The notes beneath the pieces are model-generated. The model ran no database searches, had not been told where the DNA came from, and saw nothing but the letters and a program-made list of their open reading frames with translations. From Trileptium ribeirensis (lineage: Eukaryota > Nematoda > Enoplea > Enoplida > Thoracostomopsidae): a DNA stretch of 64,000 bases. Positions 11,011-21,841 of the stretch are shown here, piece after piece (the stretch's first letter is position 1; each line of letters opens with the position of its first letter). Position numbers and translations under genes: made by a program. The stretch spans positions 17,018 through 81,017 of the forward strand of contig JASANE010027756.1 in NCBI GenBank assembly GCA_030248225.1, read 5' to 3'.

Positions 11011-12913
11011 TTCTATATCATGCGCATTCTGCTTATTAACAAACACCAATAAACGGCCACAGTAAGAAGGTGGCCCTCATAAAAATATTTTGCAGTAACT
11101 TCCTCGTTTCCTCATACTTTTTCCATAACGCCTCCATTCGAGGTTTCTGCGAGCCCAGTCCATCCCTCACCTTTATGAAGTTTGTTGTGCGGATGCAGCA
11201 TTAGCCGGTTCCAATATTTTCAAATTTGTAGCTGTTTACCCCCTACCAGGAAACATACCATCTCACATATCCTGACTTTTTTCAAAAACTTAGAGCAGAT
11301 TTGTCTTTGAATTTGTTTACATATTTTCCTTAGAAAAATAAAGCATCGTATGTTTACGAAATCACATCCCAATGTGGGGCCCCTCACACCAATGTTTAGA
11401 GGGGCCCCTCACTCACATCAGTTTTGGGGGGACTCATACAATAGTTTATAGGGGACCACTTGCATATTATTGTCGGCGCTTTGTAATTTTACCATTTTGT
11501 ATTCCTAATTCGTCCAGACTTGAACGCTTATAAGTAGGGCTAACGGATTATTTGAACACGGTCCCTTTCCCATCTTAACTGTTTATTTATATATGCTCAA
11601 TATCCGAGGTCCAGAGCGAGGCCAGGTCCCGGAAGGGTGTGGCATTCGGCCGGGTGTGGAAAAGCACATATCTGTTTGGCGCCTACAGTGGGGGTCGAAT
11701 GACTTGCCATAAAAGGGTTTAGCGCGGCGCCCCGAGGATTCTTATACGAGGACGGAGGGTGGGTTGACCACTCATTGGCTCTAAAAGACACCCCGTTCAT
11801 CTATGTCCCTGCAATTTTCTACTTTGACCACCACATATTTGGCTTTGTCACATTTTTCACAATTTTTGTCCAATTTCCTTAATGTTTGCTAAAATTTCGC
11901 AGATTTTCACCCATTTTTGACAAAATTTTGCCCAATTTCTACAAAAAATTTCGATATTTGCGAAAGGCCACCAGGTCTTGACACATAATTAGGCCTTCCC
12001 CTTGTTAGGCATCAGAGTTGATTCTGGGTCTCAGACCCCTAGTTTCAGAGACGTCAAAAATCAGACGGAAACAAAGGAGGTAAGCCGTATGAGCAGGAGT
12101 GATTAGTTTATTTACCGCATATCAGTCTGCGCTCATTGTGATTTTCATACCTTACATATCGTCTATATTTAGCCATGACAGTGTTAATAAAGCCAATAGA
12201 TAACAGTAAACCTGAACAATAATGTCTCTTGTAACCCGTAATGAAGAAACGAGCTTTTATGGTGAATACAGCTAACATCCACTTTTGGACACCCACAACA
12301 TAAAAACTCACACAGACAAATAGCTTATACCAACATTTTACCATTTATCACGTACAAGTGAACGCATAAACACACATACATGTATTAATTCTTGTGTTTG
12401 GATGGAGTTGGACACACATAATTATACATTATTTAATTTTAATTTCCTCAATTTGGATGGCATAATTAGTGTGGGTATATGTACACACATTTTCTTGCAA
12501 AATAAATAAATAAATATCTAATAAAGCAACAACAACGTTAACTAACATCTGCTGTCATAAGGCACACACAAGCAAAATTTCTCTAAACACATCCAAACAC
12601 GAACATAGTTCCAGAGATAATTTGCAATAAATATAGAAACGATGTCAATAAAGAGAGTTTTTGAAAACCACTCCCTAAGTCTCTTTAGAGAGAATGAGTA
12701 TGTTTTAGTTTAATTTTAAAATTTGGCATTTATGCACATTCATCTATCTACATGATGATATCGCGATTGAAAATTGTAAAATAAACACATAAACATGTGT
12801 GCGACAAACTCTTACACTGTTTCCAGTTGACACTGAAACAGACATGTCGAGGACAGTTGGAGAAAAAGTGTAGCTTTGCTAACTAAGTCACCTTGTATTG
12901 TATCTAGGATTTA
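11011..12913. other. no gene seen; low-complexity patches
   Basis: Non-coding spacer. It contains a G/C-rich patch (11370-11470, with GGGGCCCCTCACTC repeated), a second one at 11600-11780, and an AT-rich patch at 11810-11965 with AATTTT or CATTTTT recurring every 10-15 bases. From 12100 to 12900 it is AT-rich with scattered CACACA strings. No protein or RNA motif was recognised. Confidence 0.45.
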
Positions 12914-13279
12914 TTGGTCAATCTGGGATTATTATGTGACCCTTCTGCACTTCGGTGCATTGTAATTCTTAGCTACGAAATGCATATTAGCAGCTCCGAT
13001 GGAAAGCAGGAAAATCAATATCGTTTTCGTATCAAATTTCCAAATCGTCTCCGAAATTCTAGAATTTTATGCAAAGTTTCTGTGTCGATTTTATTAGTTA
13101 AAATTGACAATCAAAACGCAATAGCTCTTAATGGACCATCGGATCTATTCAAGTCCTATAGATTACTTCCTTTGACTGGTACAATAATCATCTTAAAGGA
13201 TATCTTGTGTTATGATTTATCCGGTAAGCGTTTAAAAGCGGAAAGGCCCATGCGTAACGGCTACACTAAAATAATATAA
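12914..13279 (+). other. unrecognised 121-codon open frame
   Basis: An open frame with no family resemblance that I can name. It has mixed composition without obvious membrane segments, repeats or zinc motifs (mid-part FRIKFPNRLRNSRILCKVSV). It sits in transposon-rich DNA just upstream of a Merlin-derived repeat and lacks a neighbour that would explain it. At this length in AT-rich DNA it may be chance. Real coding status is doubtful. Confidence 0.15.
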
Positions 13280-13344
13280 TGGATTTATAATGCGCCAATT
13301 CAATTGAAAATCTTACAAAAGCGCCTAAGCGAACAACACGGTAT

Positions 13345-13711
13345 AACACAAGGAGTCAGTTCAAGTTTTTCCCCACAACAGAGGGGGAAACTTTAAAAGA
13401 GCACTAAAGGGGAAATCTGAATTGGTGAATTTAATAAATTTAAGCGATCCAATCTTAACCTTGAGTCTGCAATGGTCCACGTGGGATGATCCCCAGCCCA
13501 GCAGTGCCAGACTACTCTATCGCCATAGGAGCCGCCCCTGGTTAGCCGTGGAGAGGGGTATTGGGATAAATTAGCCCTGGAAAAAGCTGTTTGGATATTA
13601 AACAGCTAAACCAAAGGGAACTGTTTCGCGATATGAGCGCACAGCGATTGGAACGCATTATGATGGTAGAGGTTGGTACCCCACAGCCAGTGTGCTGCTT
13701 CGAATCTACAA
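13345..13711 (-). mobile_element. Merlin-derived repeat, copy 2 (truncated)
   Basis: Aligns with about 1322-1692 of copy 1 and 27147-27500 of copy 3 but is more diverged. Shared landmarks include AACAGAGGGGGAAACTT, CGCCATAGGAGCCGC and GCACAGCGATTGGAACGCAT. The transposase coding middle is deleted: after about 13677 the sequence jumps to ACCCCACAGCCAGTGTGCTG, as in copy 1 but with a different breakpoint. Copies 1 and 2 therefore look like independent internal-deletion derivatives of one parent. Confidence 0.6.
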
Positions 13712-13777
13712 CTAGTATGGGTCTTTTTCTTTAGTTCCCAGGCCGAGATAGCTTAATTTTGAAGATATCAGCGGCGA

Positions 13778-14335
13778 TAATTTTGGTACCATTCGGCTCA
13801 GTTCAAAGAGCTGGTTTAAAAAAATATCCATCTCGTCATGTTTTATGCCGAATTTTTTTATATTGTTTGGGTCCCGATGGGGCTTGGTACCCAAAACTAA
13901 AAAATATTAATATTTATATATGTGTAATTTTGTATATTCTAACCGCATTGACGAGCTGAATCGAATGATAGTGAAATCACCACAATCAGATTATGTACTA
14001 AGGAGTTTTTACCATTAATGTTAAATAAGTTAAAGCTAAGCCCGAATCGATAACCTGCGAACCGAGTGCGTTGATTATACCACCGTTTGACCCAGCTGGT
14101 GAACGCCGTTAGAATAATATGTAAAATTAACCATTTATCGAGATTTTTTAATTTTGTGTCCCGAATAAACGAAAACTTGAAAAAATCATAAATCTCAATA
14201 ATAAGGTATTTATAAAGCGCCTTTTCGGTGTTGACGTTGCAAAAGCAATGGATACGATATGACAATAAATAATACCATGAAACGTGCCGAAAAGGATATT
14301 TTCCGAACCAGATCATCGAGCTAGACCGAATGATA
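13778..14335. repeat. imperfect inverted repeats, unknown element
   Basis: The segment 13780-13845 (from GGTACCATTCGGCTCAGTTC) is matched, inverted and roughly 70 percent identical by eye, by 14270-14332 (ending GACCGAATGATACC). A second inner pair (about 13922-13970 against 14090-14140) is also inverted. The arrangement suggests a fold-back or MITE-like element of about 0.55 kb. No target duplication was found. Open frames here are short and unrecognised. Confidence 0.4.
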
Positions 14336-15869
14336 CCGAGATTATTGCTCTCTTCGAGATTGGCCAATTTAGGCCTGGGGGAGGGTTAAAGTAAAAGACT
14401 CAGAAGTATTATGGTTATAGCATAATTATTCGCACTCTCTTCAGAACCTGGCAATATAAAACAGTGATGTTGAAACTTGTTCATATCTGGTGGACCGGTC
14501 CAAAATTGTGACGGCCTATTATATATACGTGAGCAGTAAAAACCAAACAGTGGTTGGGGCCCCAGGTTTCAACGCTGATATTACGTCATATATGCGAGCA
14601 TTTTCTTCAAGAAGGTAAAATTTCCAGTGCAGAGCCATGTCTGGGCGAGCCAAAATTCCACTTATCGAATATTGTCGCAGCAGTAGCAGAACCAATTTAA
14701 TAACTCAAATAACATTTCGCAATATATGACATGTATGCCCCAATCTTACCCACTGTATGTTATATATCCACTCATTAATTTGTGTGTGTGCCTCATTTAC
14801 GATATTTGTTGCAAGACACTCAAAAACGTCAAAACAAAATATATATTTGACACTTGCTGAATGTCTCTACCAAACTGAAGCAGCAGTTTTACTTAGGAGA
14901 TTCGTTTTATGGGTGTCTGTACACGTGTACATATTTATGTGTTGTGTGTTTCCTACACAAGAATTATTTTTATATAACAATAATGTGTGTGGCTGTATTA
15001 TTGTAATAGGAGTAAAGTTTAGTTTATGTATGTTTGTTCTACATTGTTTGTTTATTTATTTGCTCATCCTGTGTGTCTCATCTAATGTAGAGTAAAAATG
15101 TATAAAATTCGGGTCATTTTTTGGTCGGCCCAAACCATACCTAGCTTTTTTACCTGGAAAGAATTATATTAAAAACTTGTGGTAAACAGTGGCGCACCAT
15201 GCGGGTGGGTCTGGACCCACAGATTTCGGTAAAGCAGATAGTAAACTGGGATGAACCCCAGTGTGCACACGGTTGGGCTTCCGTATCCCTAAAATATTGC
15301 CCAATTTTCCCGCATTTTATTAAATTTCACTATTTTTTTTCAATTTGTGCTATCTTTTTACCAAAATTATCCCAAATTTGCGAAAATTTTGCGGCTCCTT
15401 CGGCACACTTGACACGAGGAGGTTAATGTTGCTTGCGGGTGTGTGATTAATGTTGCTTAGGGAGGTCCGATCCTCAGAGGGTAACTCCTACACACTCGTT
15501 CAATTTTTTATTCAATAATATACATACCCCTATCTGCTAGCATCAGCCTCAGCCTAGGGTAAGGCCTTCGGTCAACCATGAGCTGCGGGTGTTAGGTACA
15601 ACAAATAACATGTTAATTCACAAGTAAATACATCATAAGAATACAACAGAATAAAACGAAAATCAGTGAGCGGTTATTCCACTTACAGCTGATTATAGGT
15701 TTCTTTCATAATGTAAATTATGAATTTTTTCGAGGTAGCTACCTAGGGGTATTGTCACTTCTCAACAGTTTGTGGCATCATTTCATCAACGTTCTTACGG
15801 TCTAGATACAAATATCGAGAATTTGAAAAGACCATACAGAACAGTTGACTAATGGATCGCTCAAGCTAC
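14336..15869. other. no gene seen
   Basis: Spacer before the L2-like LINE. It includes a G/C-rich patch around 15189-15290 (GTGGCGCACCATGCGGGTGG) followed by an AT-rich patch (15290-15410) with recurring AATTTT or AAATTT strings, similar in build to those at 11810-11965 and 39940-40040. Otherwise AT-rich with TGTGTG runs near 14785 and 14985. No coding motif was recognised. Confidence 0.45.
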
Positions 15870-15941
15870 GGTTTTAACCCAATTGCATTCAGGCACCTGC
15901 TTGAGAAAAGCTAATACTATTTTTATGAATATAAAAATAAA

Positions 15942-16980
15942 ATGTTGAATGATATGTCGTCTAACATAATGGATCTCGACATGCTTCGAGGGCGTCTTTG
16001 TCGTTTATCTGCACCATGTGCCGATGCAAATATACTCAAAGTCGTCATCGACCTGCTGTCAGACGCCGCACCGACAACTGTCGGTAGGGAACTGACTTCC
16101 AGAACTACCCCGATTAGTCAATCTTCAGTGAATGCCGACAATGACAACTCACACATCGCAAGCGATGCAGCACATGCGATATTGGCAGATCGTCAGATGA
16201 AGGATACCAGTTAGTCAAAGTGACGACGACCCCGTCAAGGTCACGACAAAGAAACACGAAATGCAAAGGACTCAAACAACGGCGATCTATCGTCTCAATC
16301 ACGTGATGTCATCGGACCGGCTCCTACGCGTCAAAGCAATCACACATCACAGCATAAATCTGATGTCAACCAGGACGTTCAAACTATACGACGAAATTTC
16401 TCTGTCGCCTCGGGATCGCCATCAGCAGATGTCGTCGCAAAACCTCTTCCCCGTGCTCACATTTTTATCCGACGATTTCGACCCGATTTCGAGGAATCCG
16501 ACGTCATCATGCTCATAGAGACAAATGGTGTCTCACCCTAGCATGCCAACATGTATTCAAACTGCCGACAAAGGGCAATGATTCAGCTTTCCTTGTCGTA
16601 ATTGCTCTTACTCTACTTACTTCAATCATTGCTCGTTCCTTCTGGCCTGCAGGTGTTGAATACAGACTATTTATCCTCGACGATGCTTCTCGATCTCGAC
16701 TGAACCTCAAGCGGCGTAACCATATAAAATCAACAACTGACATCGGTACAACCTGGTGTAAGAGCAACGAGGCAGCCGACGGTACCACCTCAATCGCCGA
16801 CAACGACAATATTGCCAACATCAATACCATCGACACAGTTGATGATTGTGCAACAAGCCAGCCAACATCACTACTCACAGCTATCGGACAATCTAGTTCT
16901 ACTGTTAGCATTGTAGCACACGATTCCACCGCTTCAGACAAGGAATTTAATCCACTCTCAAGGTCTCCCATAATACTTCG
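15942..16980 (+). pseudogene. L2-like ORF1 region, decayed
   Basis: The first frame (ATG 15942, 90 codons to 16214) reads as an N-terminal helix-rich segment (MDLDMLRGRLCRLSAPCADA) followed by Ser/Thr-rich sequence. Downstream the frame is broken repeatedly, and plus-strand pieces up to about 16950 have composition typical of ORF1 proteins but no motif I can name. A 164-codon frame on the opposite strand (16513-17007) is treated as a shadow because LINE order on the plus strand explains the region. Confidence 0.45.
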
Positions 16981-17772
16981 GATCAACCCATCATTATTAA
17001 TACGCACAAGTTACTTTTCATAGCATTAACGGAAACCTGGATGCGTCAGAGCTGCTCCGTTGCACTCCAGGGATGTACACCAGTACATTTCTTAAGCACA
17101 GGAAAGCCAAGATCCACAGGCCGCGGTGGCGGACTTGCTATAATCTACAGAACTTCTTTGCAATATCAGGATAATCGAAATGTTTCACAACTCGTTTACG
17201 GGACATTTGAGTTTATGTGCGGGACAATCAAGCCAGATGGTCAACTAATAACTGTAGTACTAGTGTATCGTCCTCCACAAACGTCATTGCCCGTCTTCTA
17301 CGATGAATTAAATTATATTCTGATAAATATTACGATGGACCCTGCTGATGTTCTAATCATGGGCGACTTCAACATAGCCTCGACTTCAGATACATTTATT
17401 GACATTCTTGAATCTTTCGGGCTCAGTCAGCATGCCAGTGGTCCCACCCATGACCAGGACAATACATTGGATTTGGTCATGTCGTATAAAGACAGTAATT
17501 TGGTTTCAAATGTCGCGATTGAAAGCTGTGCTATTTCCGATCACATGTTAATTGTCACCATCATTAACTGTCATATTAACACAAATAGGCCTACGAAAAC
17601 AATTCACTATCGAAATTGGGCGTCTATTGATAGTGCTAATTTTCAGTCAGCAATCTCTCAACTACATTTGGCCGAAAATGGCTCACTCGATGACCGCACC
17701 AGCTACTTTTATGACTCAATATCGTACATCGTAAACACGCAACTTCCACTACAATCTGCAAGATGGTCCTGA
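16951..17772 (+). CDS. L2-like APE endonuclease domain (open frame)
   Basis: An open frame follows a stop at about 16948 and runs to 17772. It contains KLLFIALTETWMRQ (endonuclease ETW motif, about 17008-17049), the GRGGGLAIIY segment, VVLVYRPPQ, LIMGDFNIAS, the NTLDLVMSYKD segment and AISDHML; these are the active-site motifs of LINE AP-endonucleases, and all are intact. The extreme N-terminal Asn-containing strand is not clear, probably lost to a small deletion. The frame ends before the RT frame, so the polyprotein is broken in the linker (17773-18080). Confidence 0.75.
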   Translation, partial: STLKVSHNTSDQPIIINTHKLLFIALTETWMRQSCSVALQGCTPVHFLSTGKPRSTGRGGGLAIIYRTSLQYQDNRNVSQLVYGTFEFMCGTIKPDGQLITVVLVYRPPQTSLPVFYDELNYILINITMDPADVLIMGDFNIASTSDTFIDILESFGLSQHASGPTHDQDNTLDLVMSYKDSNLVSNVAIESCAISDHMLIVTIINCHINTNRPTKTIHYRNWASIDSANFQSAISQLHLAENGSLDDRTSYFYDSISYIVNTQLPLQSARWS

Positions 17773-17916
17773 TGCGCCTTGGTTCGGTACTGAATGCCAC
17801 CGCGCGAAGACAGCGTTGCGAAGATACGAGCGCTGATGGCAGCGATCTCGTTGCTTTAAGCCAGACTTAATTATAACAACCAGAAAAAACTTTACCGAGA
17901 TCTCTGTCAAAATAAA

Positions 17917-19667
17917 TTGAACAACCACTGGAAATCGAAATTAAACGAAGTTAATAATAATAAAAAATGGAATGTCATAAACGCAATGCTCTACCGTAAA
18001 CGCCAAACACCCATCTCCCCTGATCGGGCGGACAATTTTGCAACATTTTTTGCAAACAAAGTTACAGCTATTCGTTCCCAATTTCCTCCATTACAGCCTT
18101 TTTTCCTACAGCCAATAATGACGTTTCACAATTACACCTTACTCCAACTAGCGAAGAACACATCGCTAACCTCATCAAAACAAGTAACAACAAGTGCTGT
18201 GCATTGGATATTCTGCCACCAGCTATCTGTAAGAAATTTGCTGCTACATTGGCTCGCCCAATCACCGCTCTCATCAATGAATCTCTAACGACTGGGACTG
18301 TCGGCATCCGTGAAAAAAGCAGCATTATCCACCCTCGACTAAAACGTCCCAACGCTGATGTTAATGACATGAACAATTTTCGACCAATTTCGAATATTTC
18401 CTACATTGCGAAATTGATGGAGCGGGTAGTCATGGATCAGCTGGTTTATCATATGGACATTTACAACCATCTTCCTAAATTCCAATCAGCATACCGTAAA
18501 GGACATTCTACCGAGAGTGCGTTAGTAAAAATTTGCAATGATATCCAATCAGCATTTACTAGAAGACAAATCACACTTCTAATGTGCTTGGACATGTCAG
18601 CCGCTTTTGACACGATTGATCACTCAGCACTACTTCAGCGACTAAAAGACATCAACCTGTCGCCGTCTTCGTTGTCGTGGTTTGAATCCTATTTGTCGAA
18701 TCGCCAACAACGCGTCCAAATTGGAACAACTTTTTCCAAAAATACAACAATGTTGAGCGGCGTTCCACAAGGCAGCGTTATCGGACCGATACTATTCAAC
18801 ATCTTCATGGCTCCGCTGCTTCAAATAATTATCGCGGCCGGCTTCAATGTACATTGCTATGCCGACGACATTCAGGTGTATAAATGTTTCTCCGCATCTG
18901 AAGAGGCTCAGGTTGTCTCATCTGTTCAGCGCTTGTTCGTCTCTTTAAACAATTGGTTTCGCAATAATAAATTAAAACTTAATAATTCAAAGACCGGACT
19001 AATCTATTTTAGTCGTCAGCAGTATTCCGGCCAGCCAATTGATATCGACAATGAGACCATTCGTCCTACTGACACAATCAAGGTACTTGGTGTAACCTTA
19101 GACAAGAAATTGACATTTCAAAAACATATTGCCGAGCTAGCAGGAAAGTGCACATGGCAGCTAAAAGAAATAAGCCGTATTCGAAACCGTCTGGATATTG
19201 ATACAACACAATCTATTTCCAGAGCGTTCGTCATGTCTCGAATCGACTATTGCAACGCGTTGTACTGTGGTCTACCTACAGTTAGTCTCTTACCACTTCG
19301 GCGTCTTCTACACGCAGCAGCCAGGATGGTATCGGGGGCTCGTCGACAGGAACACATAACACCCGTCTTGAGGCGTCTGCACTGGCTGCCGCTAGATAAG
19401 CGCATCCAATACAAGATTCTTCTAATTGTATACAACGCAATTACTACGAAAACGCCGCCATATATTGCCGACATTCTTACCACTTCATCCGGACTACGAC
19501 TTGCCAACGAAAGGATACTGCGAATTGATGTGGCAAGAAACAATAGCTTCCAATTTTTTGGGCCTTCGGAATGGAATAAACTGCCGCTTGCTTTGCGAAG
19601 TCCAGACCTAGAACTGACTCATTTCAAATCTAGACTCAAGACTTATTTATTTCCAACGGAATCGTGA
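17917..19667 (+). CDS. L2-like reverse transcriptase (long open frame)
   Basis: The main frame is open from about 18081 to the stop at 19665; a short linker frame (17917-18288, with WNVINAMLYRKRQTP) precedes it in another phase, with a frameshift near 18080. RT landmarks are FRPISNISYIAKLMERVV, DMSAAFDTIDHSALL, SGVPQGSVIGPILFNIFM, an intact YADD box (18858-18869), KVLGVTLDKKL, SRIDYCNALYCGLP, HWLPLDKRIQYK and GPSEWNKLP near the C-terminus. About 520 residues with no stop makes it the best preserved LINE RT in the window. It would reverse-transcribe the element's RNA at the nicked target. The upstream breaks suggest this copy cannot mobilise itself. Confidence 0.85.
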
Positions 19668-19710
19668 CAGGTTTGATTGAAAGATATCATAAACATGTAA
19701 AACTTACCTT

Positions 19711-19766
19711 GCGCTTTTGAGACGCTTTCGCGAAAAAAGCGCGTTATAAATTCATTATTATTAATA
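19711..19766 (+). promoter_or_regulatory. L2-like 3' UTR hairpin and ATT tail
   Basis: GCGCTTTT and AAAAAAGCGC form the arms of a stem around GAGACGCTTTCGCG (19711-19742). The same design occurs in the next copy at 21295-21326. It is followed by ATTATTATTA. In L2-type LINEs a 3' hairpin near the tail is thought to be recognised by the RT; that role here is inferred. Confidence 0.65.
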
Positions 19767-20106
19767 ACAGCCCCCTTATTACCCACCCCCCTTGTTATTG
19801 GACAGACCCTGTCCCCTAGAAAACCAGTGAACCGCCTGCGCGCACCCCTCTCCCCCGATGAACAGCTCCAAGGGCTTGCAGCTAAAGTGAACCAATTGCG
19901 TTTGCGACTCATTAAGTTGAAGCTTATTTGTGGAAAGAAAATGGTAAACCTAACCATGATGTCCTCCAGCAGTTAAACGGTACTACACAGTGAATTCAAT
20001 TCGAAACACTTGTAGATCTGTACATTGTCTGTGTAAAAAGGGAGGAACACGCACTCCGTGGGGGGATAAAGAGCCAACAGAGGAGAGTATAGACCACATA
20101 GAGGGG
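19767..20106. other. no gene seen
   Basis: Spacer with C-rich and A/T patches between the L2-like element and the C-rich tract. No motif was recognised. Confidence 0.5.
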
Positions 20107-20340
20107 GGCCGCGGGAACACCCCCCCTTGGCACCCCCCCCCCCCATATTAGTGTCAAGCTAAGAACCACACACCCGCCCCCCCCACGTGCGAGCGCCCAT
20201 GGAGGCAGGGGGAGAACTAAAAGTGTTTTTACCACACCCCGCCCCCCCGCCACCCGCGCACCAACGCCCCCAACCCCCCCCCCCCCCCCCCCCCCCCCCA
20301 CCCCCCCACCCACGCCCCCCTGACCAAGAAAACCCGCCCC
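20107..20340. repeat. C-rich low-complexity tract
   Basis: About 230 bases dominated by C on the plus strand. It includes CCCCCCCC runs near 20120-20145 and a poly-C run of about 30 bases (about 20274-20299) followed by CACCCCCCACCC. It has no coding meaning; the glycine-rich minus-strand frames are artefacts of the composition. Such tracts are error-prone in sequencing and assembly. Confidence 0.9.
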
Positions 20341-20347
20341 ACCTAGC

Positions 20348-20460
20348 GCTTTGCAATCCTTGAATAACTAGTGTGTGATCCACTGTGTCTAAAATGCAGT
20401 TAGATCCAAAGAGATCAACATCGCCAGCTTGTTGCTGGGCCAGTTTTCCTATGTCTCGCC
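20348..20460 (-). mobile_element. L2-like RT fragment (minus strand)
   Basis: Minus-strand reading gives QQAGDVDLFGSNCILDTVDH followed by TLVIQGLQSAR, which corresponds to the DLSAAFDT(I/V)DH..LL.RL motif of the RT palm with several substitutions. It lies next to the C-rich tract and is opposite in direction to the fragment that follows. Confidence 0.5.
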
Positions 20461-20722
20461 TCACAGTTTTTATGGCACGATTGCAGAATCGTGCGCTTTA
20501 CGAAGTCTGACTGATACTAAGGCTGACTGCAGTTGACCTCCAGACGGTGCCGAAGCTGATTGAAAACAGCGCGTTCAAGCAGTTTAGAGACTTAAGATAT
20601 ATCTGATACCGGTCGATACTGGTTAATGTTCTGGAGATCAGAATTCGGTAGCTTGAGGAGCGGGTCACGTAATAGCAGTATACGTTTATTACCGGTCATT
20701 GGATGTTACAGCTTGAAGGGTT

Positions 20723-21360
20723 TTGCTTCCGGAGTTAAACCCATCATCGCGAGCCCAACCATTATGGAATAGCCTGGATGTTGACACAACCCATTCAATC
20801 GGCAGGGCTTTTGTTATGTCTCGAATTGACTACTGTAATGCATTGTATGGTAGTTTACAGTCTGTATACCTCTTGCCACTTGTCGTCTTCTGCACACTGC
20901 GGCGAGAATGATTTCTGGGACTCGACGACATGAACATTTAAGTTCCGTCTTGCGGCAACTTCATTGGCTGCCTCTAGGTCGACGAATTAAATACAAGATG
21001 CTGATGCTCATTTATAATGCTTTAAGCTCAAATACCCCATCTTACATTGTTTATATGATGAATCAGTCGTCAGTGGCACGACTTGCCAATGAACTAGTAC
21101 TCCGAATCGGTGTAACAAGAAACAATAGTTTTTGTTATCTGGGACCCTCGGAATGGAACAAATTGCCAAGAGAGTTACGACATCCGAACCTTGATTTAAC
21201 TCAGTTCAAATCTAAGCTGAAAACTCATCTGTTCCCGGCTGCATGAACATAAATTGTTTATAACATGACATCTTTACCTGACATTTATTATCCTGCGCTT
21301 TTGTCACGCTTCGGCGAAAAAGGCGCATTACAAATGTTTTATTACTTTTACTAAACCACC
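20723..21360 (+). mobile_element. L2-like LINE 3' fragment
   Basis: Frames 20723-20911 and 20908-21246 give the RT C-terminal region: SRIDYCNALYGSL, then ISGTRRHEHLSSVLRQLHWL and GPSEWNKLPREL, matching the same end of the element at 15870-19766. A short deletion separates the two frames. The stop at 21244 is followed by a 3' UTR with the hairpin GCGCTTTT...GGCGC (21295-21326) and a T/A-rich tail to about 21355. Confidence 0.8.
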
Positions 21361-21841
21361 ACCCTGGCATTCTGGGTGGGGTTGAGAGTTATAAAAGTCG
21401 TTGGAGCAGATTCTCCTAAAGGACGCAAATCTGAACAACACATTCAAGTTTCGATAAGAACGATAATGTCTAGTTTTTGACTGGGTATCTATTGGTGGAT
21501 TAGTGCAAATTTCTTATTTAGTGAACGTACATTTAACAACGTTGGACGTTTGGATTTTTTTGGTTCTGCGACAGACGCTGTTCTTGCTATTGTCGTTGCT
21601 GATTAGGTTTTTGTGTCTGTTGTTGCGTTTTCTACTGTGCTTCCACGAATTAATCATTTGTTCTGGACAGTGATGCCGTACATCCGATGCCATACGAAAT
21701 TAACGTTGTTGTCCCCAATATCGTTATTGTTGGTGGTTGGTGCAACTCAACAGGTGGTGTAGACGCGAACAGGGCAATCGTTTGTCCTAGCGTAGCAGGA
21801 TCATTACAGGATGGCGATGGTCGATAGAGAACAATATGTAA
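21361..21841. other. no gene seen
   Basis: Spacer between two L2-like fragments of opposite orientation. It contains no recognised motif. Confidence 0.5.

Larger units (their letters stand above)
15870..19766 (+). mobile_element. L2-like LINE, near full length
   Basis: A 3.9-kb non-LTR retrotransposon: 5' leader (starting with the 23-base sequence shared with 6706-6728), a decayed ORF1, an APE endonuclease, a long intact RT frame, a 3' UTR with a strong hairpin (19711-19742), and an ATT-repeat tail (about 19752-19765). RT landmarks such as SRIDYCNALY, HITPVLRRLHWLPL and FGPSEWNKLP mark it as L2/CR1-superfamily rather than the CR1-like family of the two elements to its left. Three smaller relatives follow at 20350-22570. 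Confidence 0.8.

Noticed and set aside
12914..13279. Host gene of 121 codons
   Set aside because: No motif, no splice context and no homology that I can recognise; kept only as an unassigned open frame.
16513..17007. 164-codon minus-strand frame within the L2-like element
   Set aside because: It lies antisense to ORF1 and the endonuclease start; no family pattern is present, and the plus-strand LINE order explains the region.
19996..20464. Glycine-rich open frames on the minus strand
   Set aside because: They are translations of the poly-C tract. Only the short DTVDH-containing stretch at its edge looks like real (L2-like RT) coding sequence.
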